A DNA stretch of 35,337 nt from Zoogloeaceae bacterium (GTDB taxonomy: Bacteria > Pseudomonadota > Gammaproteobacteria > Burkholderiales > Rhodocyclaceae), in contig JAITRP010000156.1 in NCBI GenBank assembly GCA_031288305.1, positions 1 through 35,337 of the forward strand, in the 5' to 3' direction. Shown in pieces: positions 24,647-32,119 of the stretch. A program made the translations under genes and the position numbers. Every line of letters begins with the position of its first letter. Position 1 is the first letter of the stretch. Below the pieces are notes generated by a model, which saw nothing but the letters and a program-made list of their open reading frames with translations, had not been told where the DNA came from and searched no databases.

Positions 24647-25806
24647 GGATACTGATCGTCAATCGCGCGCTGGGAACGCTCTTCGGCGGCGGCGAATCCT
24701 TCGACCTGACGGCGGCGCGCTACCTGGAAAAGCGCGGGCATGCCGTGACGCTGATTACGGGAAAGCCGCTGTTTTCCCCGCCGAATCTCCGTTACGGCGA
24801 CATGCGCGTCCTTTACGTCAGGGCTCCGGCCTTGCGCGGATGCGCTTACCATCTGGAAAGAACTAGCGCGAAGCTGTCGGCGTTCTTTTGTCATCTCGAT
24901 TTATATCTTTTTGAAATGGCGGTTTTCGCTTGGCTGCGCAAAAATCCTCAGGAGCGTTTCGATATCGTCCAGATGTGCTCCCTTTTTTGTTTGCCGCAAA
25001 AGATATTATCGAAATTCAATATCCCCTGCGTCTCCTGGCTGCCTGGACCGCCATCTGGATTGACGCGCCGCCAAATCAGAAAACTCGCGCGCCGTGAGGG
25101 GTTTTCCCTGTTTGCGCACGGAGCGCCGGAGGACAGCCTGCGCGACATGGGACTGAGAAAAGGGCATGAATACGAGATCATCGAGCCGGGCGTCGAATTG
25201 GAGGCGATCGATCATGCCGAAGACGTAGATGCGGCGGCGGGAAAAGCGCGCCTCGGCCTTGCCGCAACCGATCTCCTTGGCGTGACCATTGCCCGGCTGG
25301 TTCCCGTCAAGAACCACGCGCTGCTGCTGGAAGGCATCGCGCTTGCCGGGAAGGCGGGAACCGTCTGGAATTGGGTCTTTGCCGGCGACGGGCCGCTGTG
25401 TGGCGAACTGAAAGAACAGGCGCGGCGTTTGGGAATTGAAAGGCAGGTCCGCTGGCTGGGGCGCCAGGGCCGGGCGGAGGTGTATCGCTTGCTGAGAATC
25501 TGCGATCTGTCGGCGCTGACTTCCCGTTACGAAAATTTTTCCATTGCCGCCCTGGAGAGTTGGGCGCACCGGCGGCCCGTGATCGGAACCAGTGTCGGCT
25601 ACCTGCAGCATCTCGTCCGGGAAAGCGGGGGCGGAGAAACGGTGGCTCCGGGCGATGCGCGGGAACTCGCCGAGGCGCTGGCGAGAATGACCAATCCGGA
25701 AATGCGCGCCGAATATGGCCGCCGGGGAAGAGCTTTCGTGGAACGCCTGGATTGGCCGCGAATTGCCGAACGCCTGGAAAACCTGTATCAGAAGACGATC
25801 AAGTGA
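24643..25806 (+). CDS. Family 4 glycosyltransferase
   Basis: 387 residues from GTG 24643 (VRILIVNRALGTLFGGGESF). The GT-B fold is supported by the glycine-rich N-terminus (FGGGESFDL) and by VTIARLVPVKNHALLLEGI with FAGDGPL in the C-terminal domain. The donor-site motif is TSRYENFSIAALESWAHRRP, where the usual E(x7)E arrangement is present. The N-terminal domain binds the acceptor. The upstream open frame is a shadow of the small gene, so GTG at the overlap was preferred. The substrate is unknown. Confidence 0.9.
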   Translation: MRILIVNRALGTLFGGGESFDLTAARYLEKRGHAVTLITGKPLFSPPNLRYGDMRVLYVRAPALRGCAYHLERTSAKLSAFFCHLDLYLFEMAVFAWLRKNPQERFDIVQMCSLFCLPQKILSKFNIPCVSWLPGPPSGLTRRQIRKLARREGFSLFAHGAPEDSLRDMGLRKGHEYEIIEPGVELEAIDHAEDVDAAAGKARLGLAATDLLGVTIARLVPVKNHALLLEGIALAGKAGTVWNWVFAGDGPLCGELKEQARRLGIERQVRWLGRQGRAEVYRLLRICDLSALTSRYENFSIAALESWAHRRPVIGTSVGYLQHLVRESGGGETVAPGDARELAEALARMTNPEMRAEYGRRGRAFVERLDWPRIAERLENLYQKTIK

Positions 25807-25936
25807 CCCCTCCACGGTCATTCCATTTCCAGGTCATTCGCGCCGCGAAGACGAGCCGCGTTTGGGGCGATGAATTGCCGCCGCTTCCGCAAGCCCGGTT
25901 ATTGCTGTTTTCCAGAAAACGCCCGGTCTCCACGAT
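25807..25936. other. Spacer between two GT4 genes
   Basis: 130 bp without supported gene in an otherwise tightly packed part of the cluster. It contains ATTCCATTTCCAGGTCATTC (25820-25839), exactly repeated at 34091-34110. It may carry a processing site or be the scar of a lost gene. Confidence 0.5.
25820..25839 (+). repeat. 20-bp direct repeat, copy 1
   Basis: ATTCCATTTCCAGGTCATTC begins 13 bp after the stop codon of the GT4 gene. An identical copy lies 7 bp after the stop of the acyltransferase gene (34091-34110). A shorter match (TTCCATTTCCAGG) is at 4151-4163. Confidence 0.85.
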
Positions 25937-27019
25937 ATGAGGATCATGGTCATCATTCCTTCGCTGTGCCGCGGCGGCGCTGAACGGGTTGTGTCAAGGC
26001 TGACCCAGGAATGGGCAAGAAAGAACCACGACGTTGAAGTCGCCGTGTTCGACAAAAGCGATGTGGCCTACGCCTATGGCGGCCGCCTGATCGATCTGGC
26101 GCTTCCCGCCAGGGATGGGGCGCTGGCAAAGGCCGCCAACGCCGTCCGGCGCGTTTTTCGCCTGGTCTGCCTGCTGCGCGGGGAAAAGCCCGAACGCGTC
26201 ATCAGTTTCATGGAAAGCGCCAATTTCCCGGCCATACTGGCGGCGCTCATGGCGGGGAGGCTCGACCGCCTGACGGTGAGCATACGCAACAATCCCGCGC
26301 GCTTTCCATTGCCTTACCGCTTGCTGATGCCGGTTCTTTACCGGCTTCCGGGGCGGGTCGCGGCCGTCTCCCGTGGTATTGTCACGGCCTTGGAAAAAAT
26401 GGGGGTTCCGCGAAAAAAGCTGTCCTTCATTCCCAATCCCGCTCCGCTCATTACGGCGGCAAAAAAGGCGGAACGAAACATTCCTTGTCCTGATCGCTAC
26501 ATCCTCGGCGTTGGCCGTTTGCATCCCCAGAAGGGTTTCGATCGCCTGATTTCGGCATTTGCCGGGATGCGCGATCCGGATTTGCGCCTTGTCATCCTGG
26601 GGGAGGGGGAGGAACGCGCGAACCTGGAGGCGCTGGCCAGCCGCCTGGGCGTGGCCGGGCGCGTCATCCTGCCGGGCGCGATGGATGATCTGGCGCCGTG
26701 GTACGAGAACGCGCGCTGCTTCGTGTTGAGTTCCCGGCATGAGGGCTGGCCGAATGTGCTCGTGGAAGCGATGGCGCATGGTTGTCCCGTCGCCGGTTTC
26801 GATTGTCCTTACGGTCCTTCCGAGATCGTGGAGACCGGAATATCGGGGTTGCTGGCGCCGGAAGGGGACGTTCCCGCCCTGCGAGAAGCCGTGCGCCAGG
26901 TCATCGATGGAGAAGAATTGCGCGAGAAATTGATCGAAAACGCCGCGCGCCGGATCAGGATTTTCGATGTGGAGACGATAGCGCCGGCATGGCTCCGCCA
27001 TGATGTGTTTCGCGCGTGA
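25937..27019 (+). CDS. Family 4 glycosyltransferase
   Basis: 360 residues. The N-terminus MRIMVIIPSLCRGGAERVVS carries the GGAE motif of GT4. The C-terminal domain has LGVGRLHPQKGFDRLI, VILGEGEERANLEALA and the donor-site motif SSRHEGWPNVLVEAMAHGCP, with FDCPYGPSEI after it. Similarity is to the amylovoran/capsule GT4 branch (AmsD-like), often GalNAc or galactose transferases, but donor choice is inference. The stop overlaps the start of the next gene as GTGA. Confidence 0.92.
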   Translation: MRIMVIIPSLCRGGAERVVSRLTQEWARKNHDVEVAVFDKSDVAYAYGGRLIDLALPARDGALAKAANAVRRVFRLVCLLRGEKPERVISFMESANFPAILAALMAGRLDRLTVSIRNNPARFPLPYRLLMPVLYRLPGRVAAVSRGIVTALEKMGVPRKKLSFIPNPAPLITAAKKAERNIPCPDRYILGVGRLHPQKGFDRLISAFAGMRDPDLRLVILGEGEERANLEALASRLGVAGRVILPGAMDDLAPWYENARCFVLSSRHEGWPNVLVEAMAHGCPVAGFDCPYGPSEIVETGISGLLAPEGDVPALREAVRQVIDGEELREKLIENAARRIRIFDVETIAPAWLRHDVFRA

Positions 27020-28305
27020 TCATGTGTGCCGTCCCCGGCGATTCCCCTGAGCGAAACAATCCCGCGCGAATTCCGCGCGGGATTGTTGAATGCTTGGGCA
27101 TTTTTTCCATGGCGTTGCTTGTGGCGCATACCTATGGTTTTTTCCCGTCGTTTTTTTATCTTACGGAAAGGACGGCCATCGCGCCGCGCTGGTTTACCCT
27201 TCTGCTTTTTGCGGCGTCGGGATTGTTCCTTGCCGCCGGATTTCGCTTGCGGGACATGACGCGTTATCTCCAGCGCCGCCGGATGGCGGTGATCTGGCTC
27301 ATGTACGCCAGCTTGCTTGTCTTTGCGTACTATGTTCCTGGAAAAACCGGCCTCCTGTATTTCGCGGAGGCGACGGCAAACCAGTACATTTCCGGTTTGA
27401 TGATACTCGTTGCCGCGCTGTTTCTCATGGCGAATAGCGAAACCCGCTTGCGGCTGCCGACAATGATGCGTATTCTGTTGCTATTTGCCAGTGTGCTGAT
27501 AATTCATGATTTTTTCTTTCCGGGATGGCTTGTGCCGATGGAAAGCGAATATTCGAATTTTGGCCGCGGCGCGGGCCATTACGTGAATGCGAATACGGCG
27601 GCCCAGGCGATTGTCTATGGCTTGCTTTTCCTGTTCGCGGCGGAGAAATCGGAGAGGCGGCGCTATCCTTGTTTTGCGATAGGCATTTTCGCGCTGATTG
27701 TGACTTTCTCGCGTTCGGCATGGATTGCGTTTTTTTTCTGCATGGTTGCGGGCGTTTTTCTTCATGTCATTCCCCGGCGTTTCTTCTGGGGAATTGTCGC
27801 CATAACCGCGCTGGACGTTCTTCTGTACATCCTGCTCACACAATACACCCCGCTTGCGCGCGCTCCAGGCGTGGAATTCTTGCATGATTCCCTGCAGAAC
27901 CCGGTGGTACGCTGGCACAGCGTGTCCGAACGCATGGCGCTCATGCGGGCCGCTTTCGATATGATCCGCGAATCCCCGCTGTTGGGAAACGGAATTGGCG
28001 CGGCGAAGAGTCCTCACAACGTGTATCTTGAATTATGGGCAAATCATGGGCTATTCGGGTTGTTGCTGGTTTTCTCGCTGCTTGCGGCGATATTTTCCAG
28101 GTTTTTTGATAAAAGGGAAGAAAATGAAATTCGCTGTTTTTCCTTCCTTGCCGGCTGCGCGCTTTTCATATTCTGCTTTTTCCAGCATTGGCTTTTGGGG
28201 ATGGGGCCGCAACTGTTGGCAATAGCCGTCGCGCTTTTTGGCGATCGCCATGTTCTTGCGCGAGCGGGAAATCAGCGGCAACCCTTCTCAGGAATGCCGG
28301 CGTGA
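27016..28305 (+). CDS. O-antigen polymerase/ligase-like membrane protein (Wzy/WaaL family)
   Basis: 429 residues from GTG 27016; ATG at 27022 is an alternative. Around 10-12 hydrophobic segments span the protein. A large periplasmic loop is followed by GNGIGAAKSPHNVYLELWAN, matching the conserved HN.YL...G motif of the Wzy_C/O-antigen ligase domain. It likely polymerises the repeat unit or ligates it to lipid A core. Its last ~10 residues (NQRQPFSGMPA) come from a decayed copy of the family I repeat. A changed base in that copy (TAG to CAG) removed the usual early stop, so the C-terminus is extended by repeat-derived sequence. Confidence 0.85.
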   Translation: MIMCAVPGDSPERNNPARIPRGIVECLGIFSMALLVAHTYGFFPSFFYLTERTAIAPRWFTLLLFAASGLFLAAGFRLRDMTRYLQRRRMAVIWLMYASLLVFAYYVPGKTGLLYFAEATANQYISGLMILVAALFLMANSETRLRLPTMMRILLLFASVLIIHDFFFPGWLVPMESEYSNFGRGAGHYVNANTAAQAIVYGLLFLFAAEKSERRRYPCFAIGIFALIVTFSRSAWIAFFFCMVAGVFLHVIPRRFFWGIVAITALDVLLYILLTQYTPLARAPGVEFLHDSLQNPVVRWHSVSERMALMRAAFDMIRESPLLGNGIGAAKSPHNVYLELWANHGLFGLLLVFSLLAAIFSRFFDKREENEIRCFSFLAGCALFIFCFFQHWLLGMGPQLLAIAVALFGDRHVLARAGNQRQPFSGMPA

Positions 28306-28358
28306 CGCTTTGCACGGGAGTTTTCCCTTCCCAATGGCTGATGGTTGAAGCCTCGGCC
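28268..28358 (+). repeat. Decayed family I element, copy D
   Basis: It begins GAAATCAGCGGCAACCCTTC and continues with GCCGGCGTGACG, GGGAGTTTTCCCTTCCCAAT and GGCTGATGGTTGAAGCCTC. This matches the order of hairpins 1-3 in copies A-C with many changes, and lacks hairpin 4 and the 3' tail. It overlaps the 3' end of the Wzy/WaaL-like gene. Confidence 0.65.
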
Positions 28359-28431
28359 AAGCGAGCGCGGTTCTGGCGCTTCCAGAATCCTCCGCGCAAG
28401 AAACCGCTTTTCCTTGAAGAAAAGTCTTGAA

Positions 28432-29556
28432 GTGAAACGCCTCTTGTTCATCATTACCGGACTTTCCACGGGGGGCGCGGAAATGATGCTCGTGAAGCTC
28501 CTGGAACGTCTTTGCCGCGCGCGATTTTCGCCCGCCGTGATTTCGCTGACGCCCCTGGGGGAACTGGCGCCTGCCGTCGAGGCGCTTGGCATTCCCGTGG
28601 AAAGCGCGGGATTCGCGCGCGGCGCTTTTTCGTCCCTGGCGTTCGGGCGGCTGGTTGCGCGAATACGAAACATGAAGCCGGACATCGTCCATACCTGGGC
28701 GTATCACGCGGATTTGCTGGGAGGACTGGCGGCGCGCCTGGCGGGGATAAGGAAGGTGGCCTGGTGCATCCGCAACAGCGACCTTTCCCGGGAACGAACC
28801 CGTTTTTCCACGCGTCTGGTCGCGCGTTCCTGCGCCGCTTTATCGCCCTTCATCCCGCGGCGCATCATTTCCTGTTCCGCGGCCGCCTTGCGCATCCACG
28901 CCGCGCTGGGCTACAAAAGCGAAAAAATGTCGGTCATTCCCAACGGCTTTGATCTCGAGCGTTTCAAACCCGACGAAAAAGCGCGGCATCGCCTTCGGGC
29001 GGAATTGAACATTGCGGAAAGCGCGCCACTGATCGGCATGATCGGACGCTTCGACCCGCAGAAGAATCATGCGGGATTTTTCGAGGCCGCCGGGCTTTTG
29101 CGAAAACGCTTTCCGGAAAGTCATTTCCTTCTCGCGGGTTCCGGCATAGACTGCCAAAATGACGTGTTGCGAGAAGCCATGGCGCAACACCAGTTAGGCG
29201 CGCATACCCATTTACTGGGCTTGCGCGCGGATATTCCCGAAATCATGGCGGCCCTGGATGCGCTTGCCTCGGTTTCCTTTGGAGAAGCCTTTCCCAACGT
29301 ATTGGGCGAGGCCATGGCGTCCGGGGTCCCCTGCGCGACCACCAACGCGGGAGATTGCGCCTTCATCGTGGGCGATACCGGCAAGGTGGTCGAGATCGGC
29401 GACATGCCGGGGCTGGCCAACGCCCTGGCGTTTCTGGTTTCCCTTTCGCCATCCGAGCGCGCCAGCCTGGGGGCGCGCGCGCGAAACCGGGTGGCGGAAC
29501 GTTTTGAAATCGGAAATGTCGTACGGCAGTATGAGGATTTTTATGAGCGCCTTTGA
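28432..29556 (+). CDS. Family 4 glycosyltransferase
   Basis: 374 residues from GTG 28432 (VKRLLFIITGLSTGGAEMML). The in-frame ATG at 28345 lies in decayed repeat sequence and would add 29 unrelated residues. Motifs: GGAE at the N-terminus, VIPNGFDLERF at the domain hinge, GMIGRFDPQKNHAGFFEAAG and the donor-site region SFGEAFPNVLGEAMASGVPC. The product fits GT4 of the type acting in O-antigen/capsule clusters. Upstream spacing of 126 bp and a weak ribosome binding site contrast with the tight coupling before it; the repeat insertion probably changed this junction. Confidence 0.9.
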   Translation: MKRLLFIITGLSTGGAEMMLVKLLERLCRARFSPAVISLTPLGELAPAVEALGIPVESAGFARGAFSSLAFGRLVARIRNMKPDIVHTWAYHADLLGGLAARLAGIRKVAWCIRNSDLSRERTRFSTRLVARSCAALSPFIPRRIISCSAAALRIHAALGYKSEKMSVIPNGFDLERFKPDEKARHRLRAELNIAESAPLIGMIGRFDPQKNHAGFFEAAGLLRKRFPESHFLLAGSGIDCQNDVLREAMAQHQLGAHTHLLGLRADIPEIMAALDALASVSFGEAFPNVLGEAMASGVPCATTNAGDCAFIVGDTGKVVEIGDMPGLANALAFLVSLSPSERASLGARARNRVAERFEIGNVVRQYEDFYERL

Positions 29557-29613
29557 AGCAAACGCCAGGGATTGCAATCAGCATGGTTTTTGTTCAAGCG
29601 CGGATACGCTCTT

Positions 29614-29804
29614 GAGCCTGTTCCGCAAGAAATTAGCGGCAGACCTTCAGGTCTGCCGGTCCAACGTCATTGGGAAGGGGTTTCTCTCCCCTCCCCAATG
29701 GCTACGGGTTGATCCCCCGGCCTTGAAGGCTGGGGGATCAACCTTCGCGCCGATTCTTCCGGGCGGGGTTTCAAACCAGAGTTGGTTTTACGGTGAACAG
29801 GCTC
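29614..29804 (+). repeat. Multi-hairpin dispersed element, family I, copy C, with flanking inverted repeats
   Basis: The core (29625-29792, 168 bp) matches copies A and B. Hairpin 1 is identical to copy A. Hairpin 3 is CCCCCGGCCTTGAAGGCTGGGGG and still folds. Hairpin 4 is damaged (CGCCGATTCTTCCGGGCG). Here the element is enclosed by GAGCCTGTTC (29614-29623) and GAACAGGCTC (29795-29804), a perfect 10-bp inverted repeat that could be terminal inverted repeats of the mobile form. Between a GT4 and an AsnB gene. Confidence 0.9.
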
Positions 29805-29807
29805 TTG

Positions 29808-30101
29808 GCCGGTCACGTTGAATCGACGCAATTTTGGCGTGACTGCCCGCCGAAAGCTCCCTTTCCCTCCTCCCCCCTTGCGGGGGAGGGTGGCGCGCAA
29901 CGCCGGGAGAGGGCGCGCGGTGGTTCAGAGAGGCAAAGCCGCTGAACCGCGCGGATTTCCCCTCTCCTTTGACCCCTCCCCCGCAAAAGGGGAGGGGGAT
30001 GGAAGCGTCCCCTCCCCCGCAAGGGGGGAGGGGGACAAAAGCGTTTGCCCTTTCTTCAGGCATTTTGAATTTCATAGGGTTCATTCAGCATGATTGACTA
30101 C
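29808..30101 (-). repeat. MITE-like element, family II, copy 2 (inverted)
   Basis: Reverse orientation relative to 13404-13687. The right tip ATTCAGCATGATTGACTA (30083-30100) matches the left tip of copy 1. The left tip near 29811-29823 (GGTCACGTTGAAT) is more diverged. Shared inner parts include AAACGCTTTTGTCCCC (as complement) and the palindromes of CCCCTCCCCC and GGGGGAGGGG. It sits directly after family I copy C, so two repeats are stacked. Confidence 0.85.
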
Positions 30102-30142
30102 TCTGACCGGATCGCCATTGCAAATGGCAAGGTAAAAGCCCT

Positions 30143-32119
30143 ATGTGCGGATTGACGGGATTCTGGCGACCGGCGGGGCAATCCGTCCTTGCCCTGGAGT
30201 CCCAGGCAAGGAAAATGGCCTTGACCCTTGCCCATCGCGGGCCGGATGACGAAGGCGCCTGGGCGGATGAAAACGCGGGAATCGCGCTCGCGCACCGCCG
30301 CCTTTCCATCCTGGACCTCTCGCCGCAAGGGCGTCAGCCCATGCATTCCGCCTGTGGCCGCCATGTGCTCTGTTTCAACGGTGAAATCTACAATTTCGCG
30401 GCGCTGCGGGAAGAGCTGGAAAAGAGCGGAAAAGCGCCTTCCTGGCGCGGGCATTCGGATACGGAAGTCATGCTGGCCGCGTTTTCCGCCTGGGGCGTCG
30501 AAGCGGCGCTGAAGAAATTCACCGGCATGTTCGCCCTTGCCCTGTGGGATAGAAAAGAACGCGTCCTGACCCTGGCGCGTGACCGCCTGGGCGAAAAACC
30601 GCTGTATTGCGGATGGCAAAACAACATATTCCTGTTCGCTTCGGAATTGAAGGCGTTGCGCGCGCATCCAGCCTTCATGGCGGAGATCGACCGCGAGGCG
30701 TTGACGCTTTTCCTGCGGCACAATTACATTCCCGCGCCCTATTCCATCTACCGGGGCATCGGCAAACTCATGCCGGGGCATTATTTGCGGCTGCGCGAAA
30801 ATGAAAGGGAGGCGCGGCCGAAAGCCTATTGGTCGTTGAAGACGGCAGTGGATTCAGGGAATCAGGATCCTTTCACGGGAAGCGACGAGGAAGCCGTTGA
30901 CGCCCTGGAACATCTGCTGGGACGCGCCATCCGCAATCAGCAAGTGGCCGACGTGCCCCTGGGCGCCTTTCTTTCCGGCGGCATCGATTCTTCCACGGTC
31001 GTTGCGCTGATGCAGGCAAACAGCGTCCGGCCCGTCAAGACATTCACCATCGGATTTCACGAAGCCGCCTACAACGAGGCGGAGCATGCCAAGGCGGTGG
31101 CAAGGCGTCTGGGCACGGAGCACACGGAACTCTATGTTTCGCCGCAAGACGCCTTGAATGTCATTCCCGCCTTGCCGCATATCTACGATGAACCGTTTTC
31201 CGACAGTTCCCAGATTCCCACCTTCCTGCTTTCCCGTCTGGCGCGTTCGGAAGTTACCGTTAGCCTTTCCGGCGATGGCGGCGATGAATTGTTCGGCGGC
31301 TACAATCGTCATTTCTTGGGCGCCGCCGTCTGGCGGCGCCTGGCGTGGATGCCGCGAAATCTGCGCGCGGCCCTGGCGGGCGTCTTGACCCGCTTTCCCC
31401 CGCGGAATTGGGATATTCTATTTCACGCGATCGAGCGTTTCCTGCCCAGGCGTTTGCGTTTCGCGCATCCCGGGGACAATCTCCATAAAGCGGCGGAAAT
31501 CCTGGCGCTGAAAACGCCGGAAGAGCTTTATCTGCGATTGGTCTCGCACTGGAAAGCGCCCGCGCGACTGGTCAAGGGCGGGGAAGAGCCGCAAAGCGTC
31601 CTGACGGATCCGGCGCAGGCAACGCTTCCCGATTTCAGGGCGCGGATGATGTACCTGGACACGCTCGCCTATCTCCCCGGCGACGTCCTGGTCAAGGTGG
31701 ATCGGGCCGCCATGGCCGTCAGCCTGGAAACCCGCATTCCCCTCCTGGATCATGCCCTGGTCGAATTCGCCTGGCGCTTGCCCTTGCGCATGAAAATCCG
31801 CGCGGGACAAGGGAAATGGCTGTTGCGCCAGGTTCTTTACCGCCATGTGCCGAGAGAATTGATGGAGCGTCCCAAAATGGGCTTTGGCATTCCTCTGGAT
31901 GCCTGGCTGCGCGGGCCGTTGAGGGATTGGGGGGAAGCGCTGCTCAACCCGGAACGCCTGACGCGGGAAGGATTCTTTCATCCCGCGCCCATCGCGCAAA
32001 AATGGCGGGAACACCAGGCGGGAGCGCGCAACTGGTCGTATTACCTGTGGGATGCGCTGATGTTCCAGTCTTGGCTGGAAGCTCGGGAAAAAGGCGCGGC
32101 GCGGGATATTTCACAATGA
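30143..32119 (+). CDS. asnB: Glutamine-hydrolysing asparagine synthetase-like amidotransferase
   Basis: 658 residues. The N-terminal class II glutaminase starts MCGLTGFWRP with the nucleophile Cys2 after Met removal, and contains HRGPDDEG, HRRLSILDLS and CFNGEIYN. The synthetase half has the PPi loop LSGGIDSS (residues 277-284) and SLSGDGGDELFGGYNRHF. This is the full-length AsnB domain set. In surface glycan clusters such enzymes often amidate a uronic acid carboxyl (as proposed for WbpS), which suits the dehydrogenase at 17217. Plain asparagine synthesis is the alternative. The ATG at 30143 is fixed by the catalytic Cys. The stop overlaps the next start (ATGA). Confidence 0.93.
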   Translation: MCGLTGFWRPAGQSVLALESQARKMALTLAHRGPDDEGAWADENAGIALAHRRLSILDLSPQGRQPMHSACGRHVLCFNGEIYNFAALREELEKSGKAPSWRGHSDTEVMLAAFSAWGVEAALKKFTGMFALALWDRKERVLTLARDRLGEKPLYCGWQNNIFLFASELKALRAHPAFMAEIDREALTLFLRHNYIPAPYSIYRGIGKLMPGHYLRLRENEREARPKAYWSLKTAVDSGNQDPFTGSDEEAVDALEHLLGRAIRNQQVADVPLGAFLSGGIDSSTVVALMQANSVRPVKTFTIGFHEAAYNEAEHAKAVARRLGTEHTELYVSPQDALNVIPALPHIYDEPFSDSSQIPTFLLSRLARSEVTVSLSGDGGDELFGGYNRHFLGAAVWRRLAWMPRNLRAALAGVLTRFPPRNWDILFHAIERFLPRRLRFAHPGDNLHKAAEILALKTPEELYLRLVSHWKAPARLVKGGEEPQSVLTDPAQATLPDFRARMMYLDTLAYLPGDVLVKVDRAAMAVSLETRIPLLDHALVEFAWRLPLRMKIRAGQGKWLLRQVLYRHVPRELMERPKMGFGIPLDAWLRGPLRDWGEALLNPERLTREGFFHPAPIAQKWREHQAGARNWSYYLWDALMFQSWLEAREKGAARDISQ

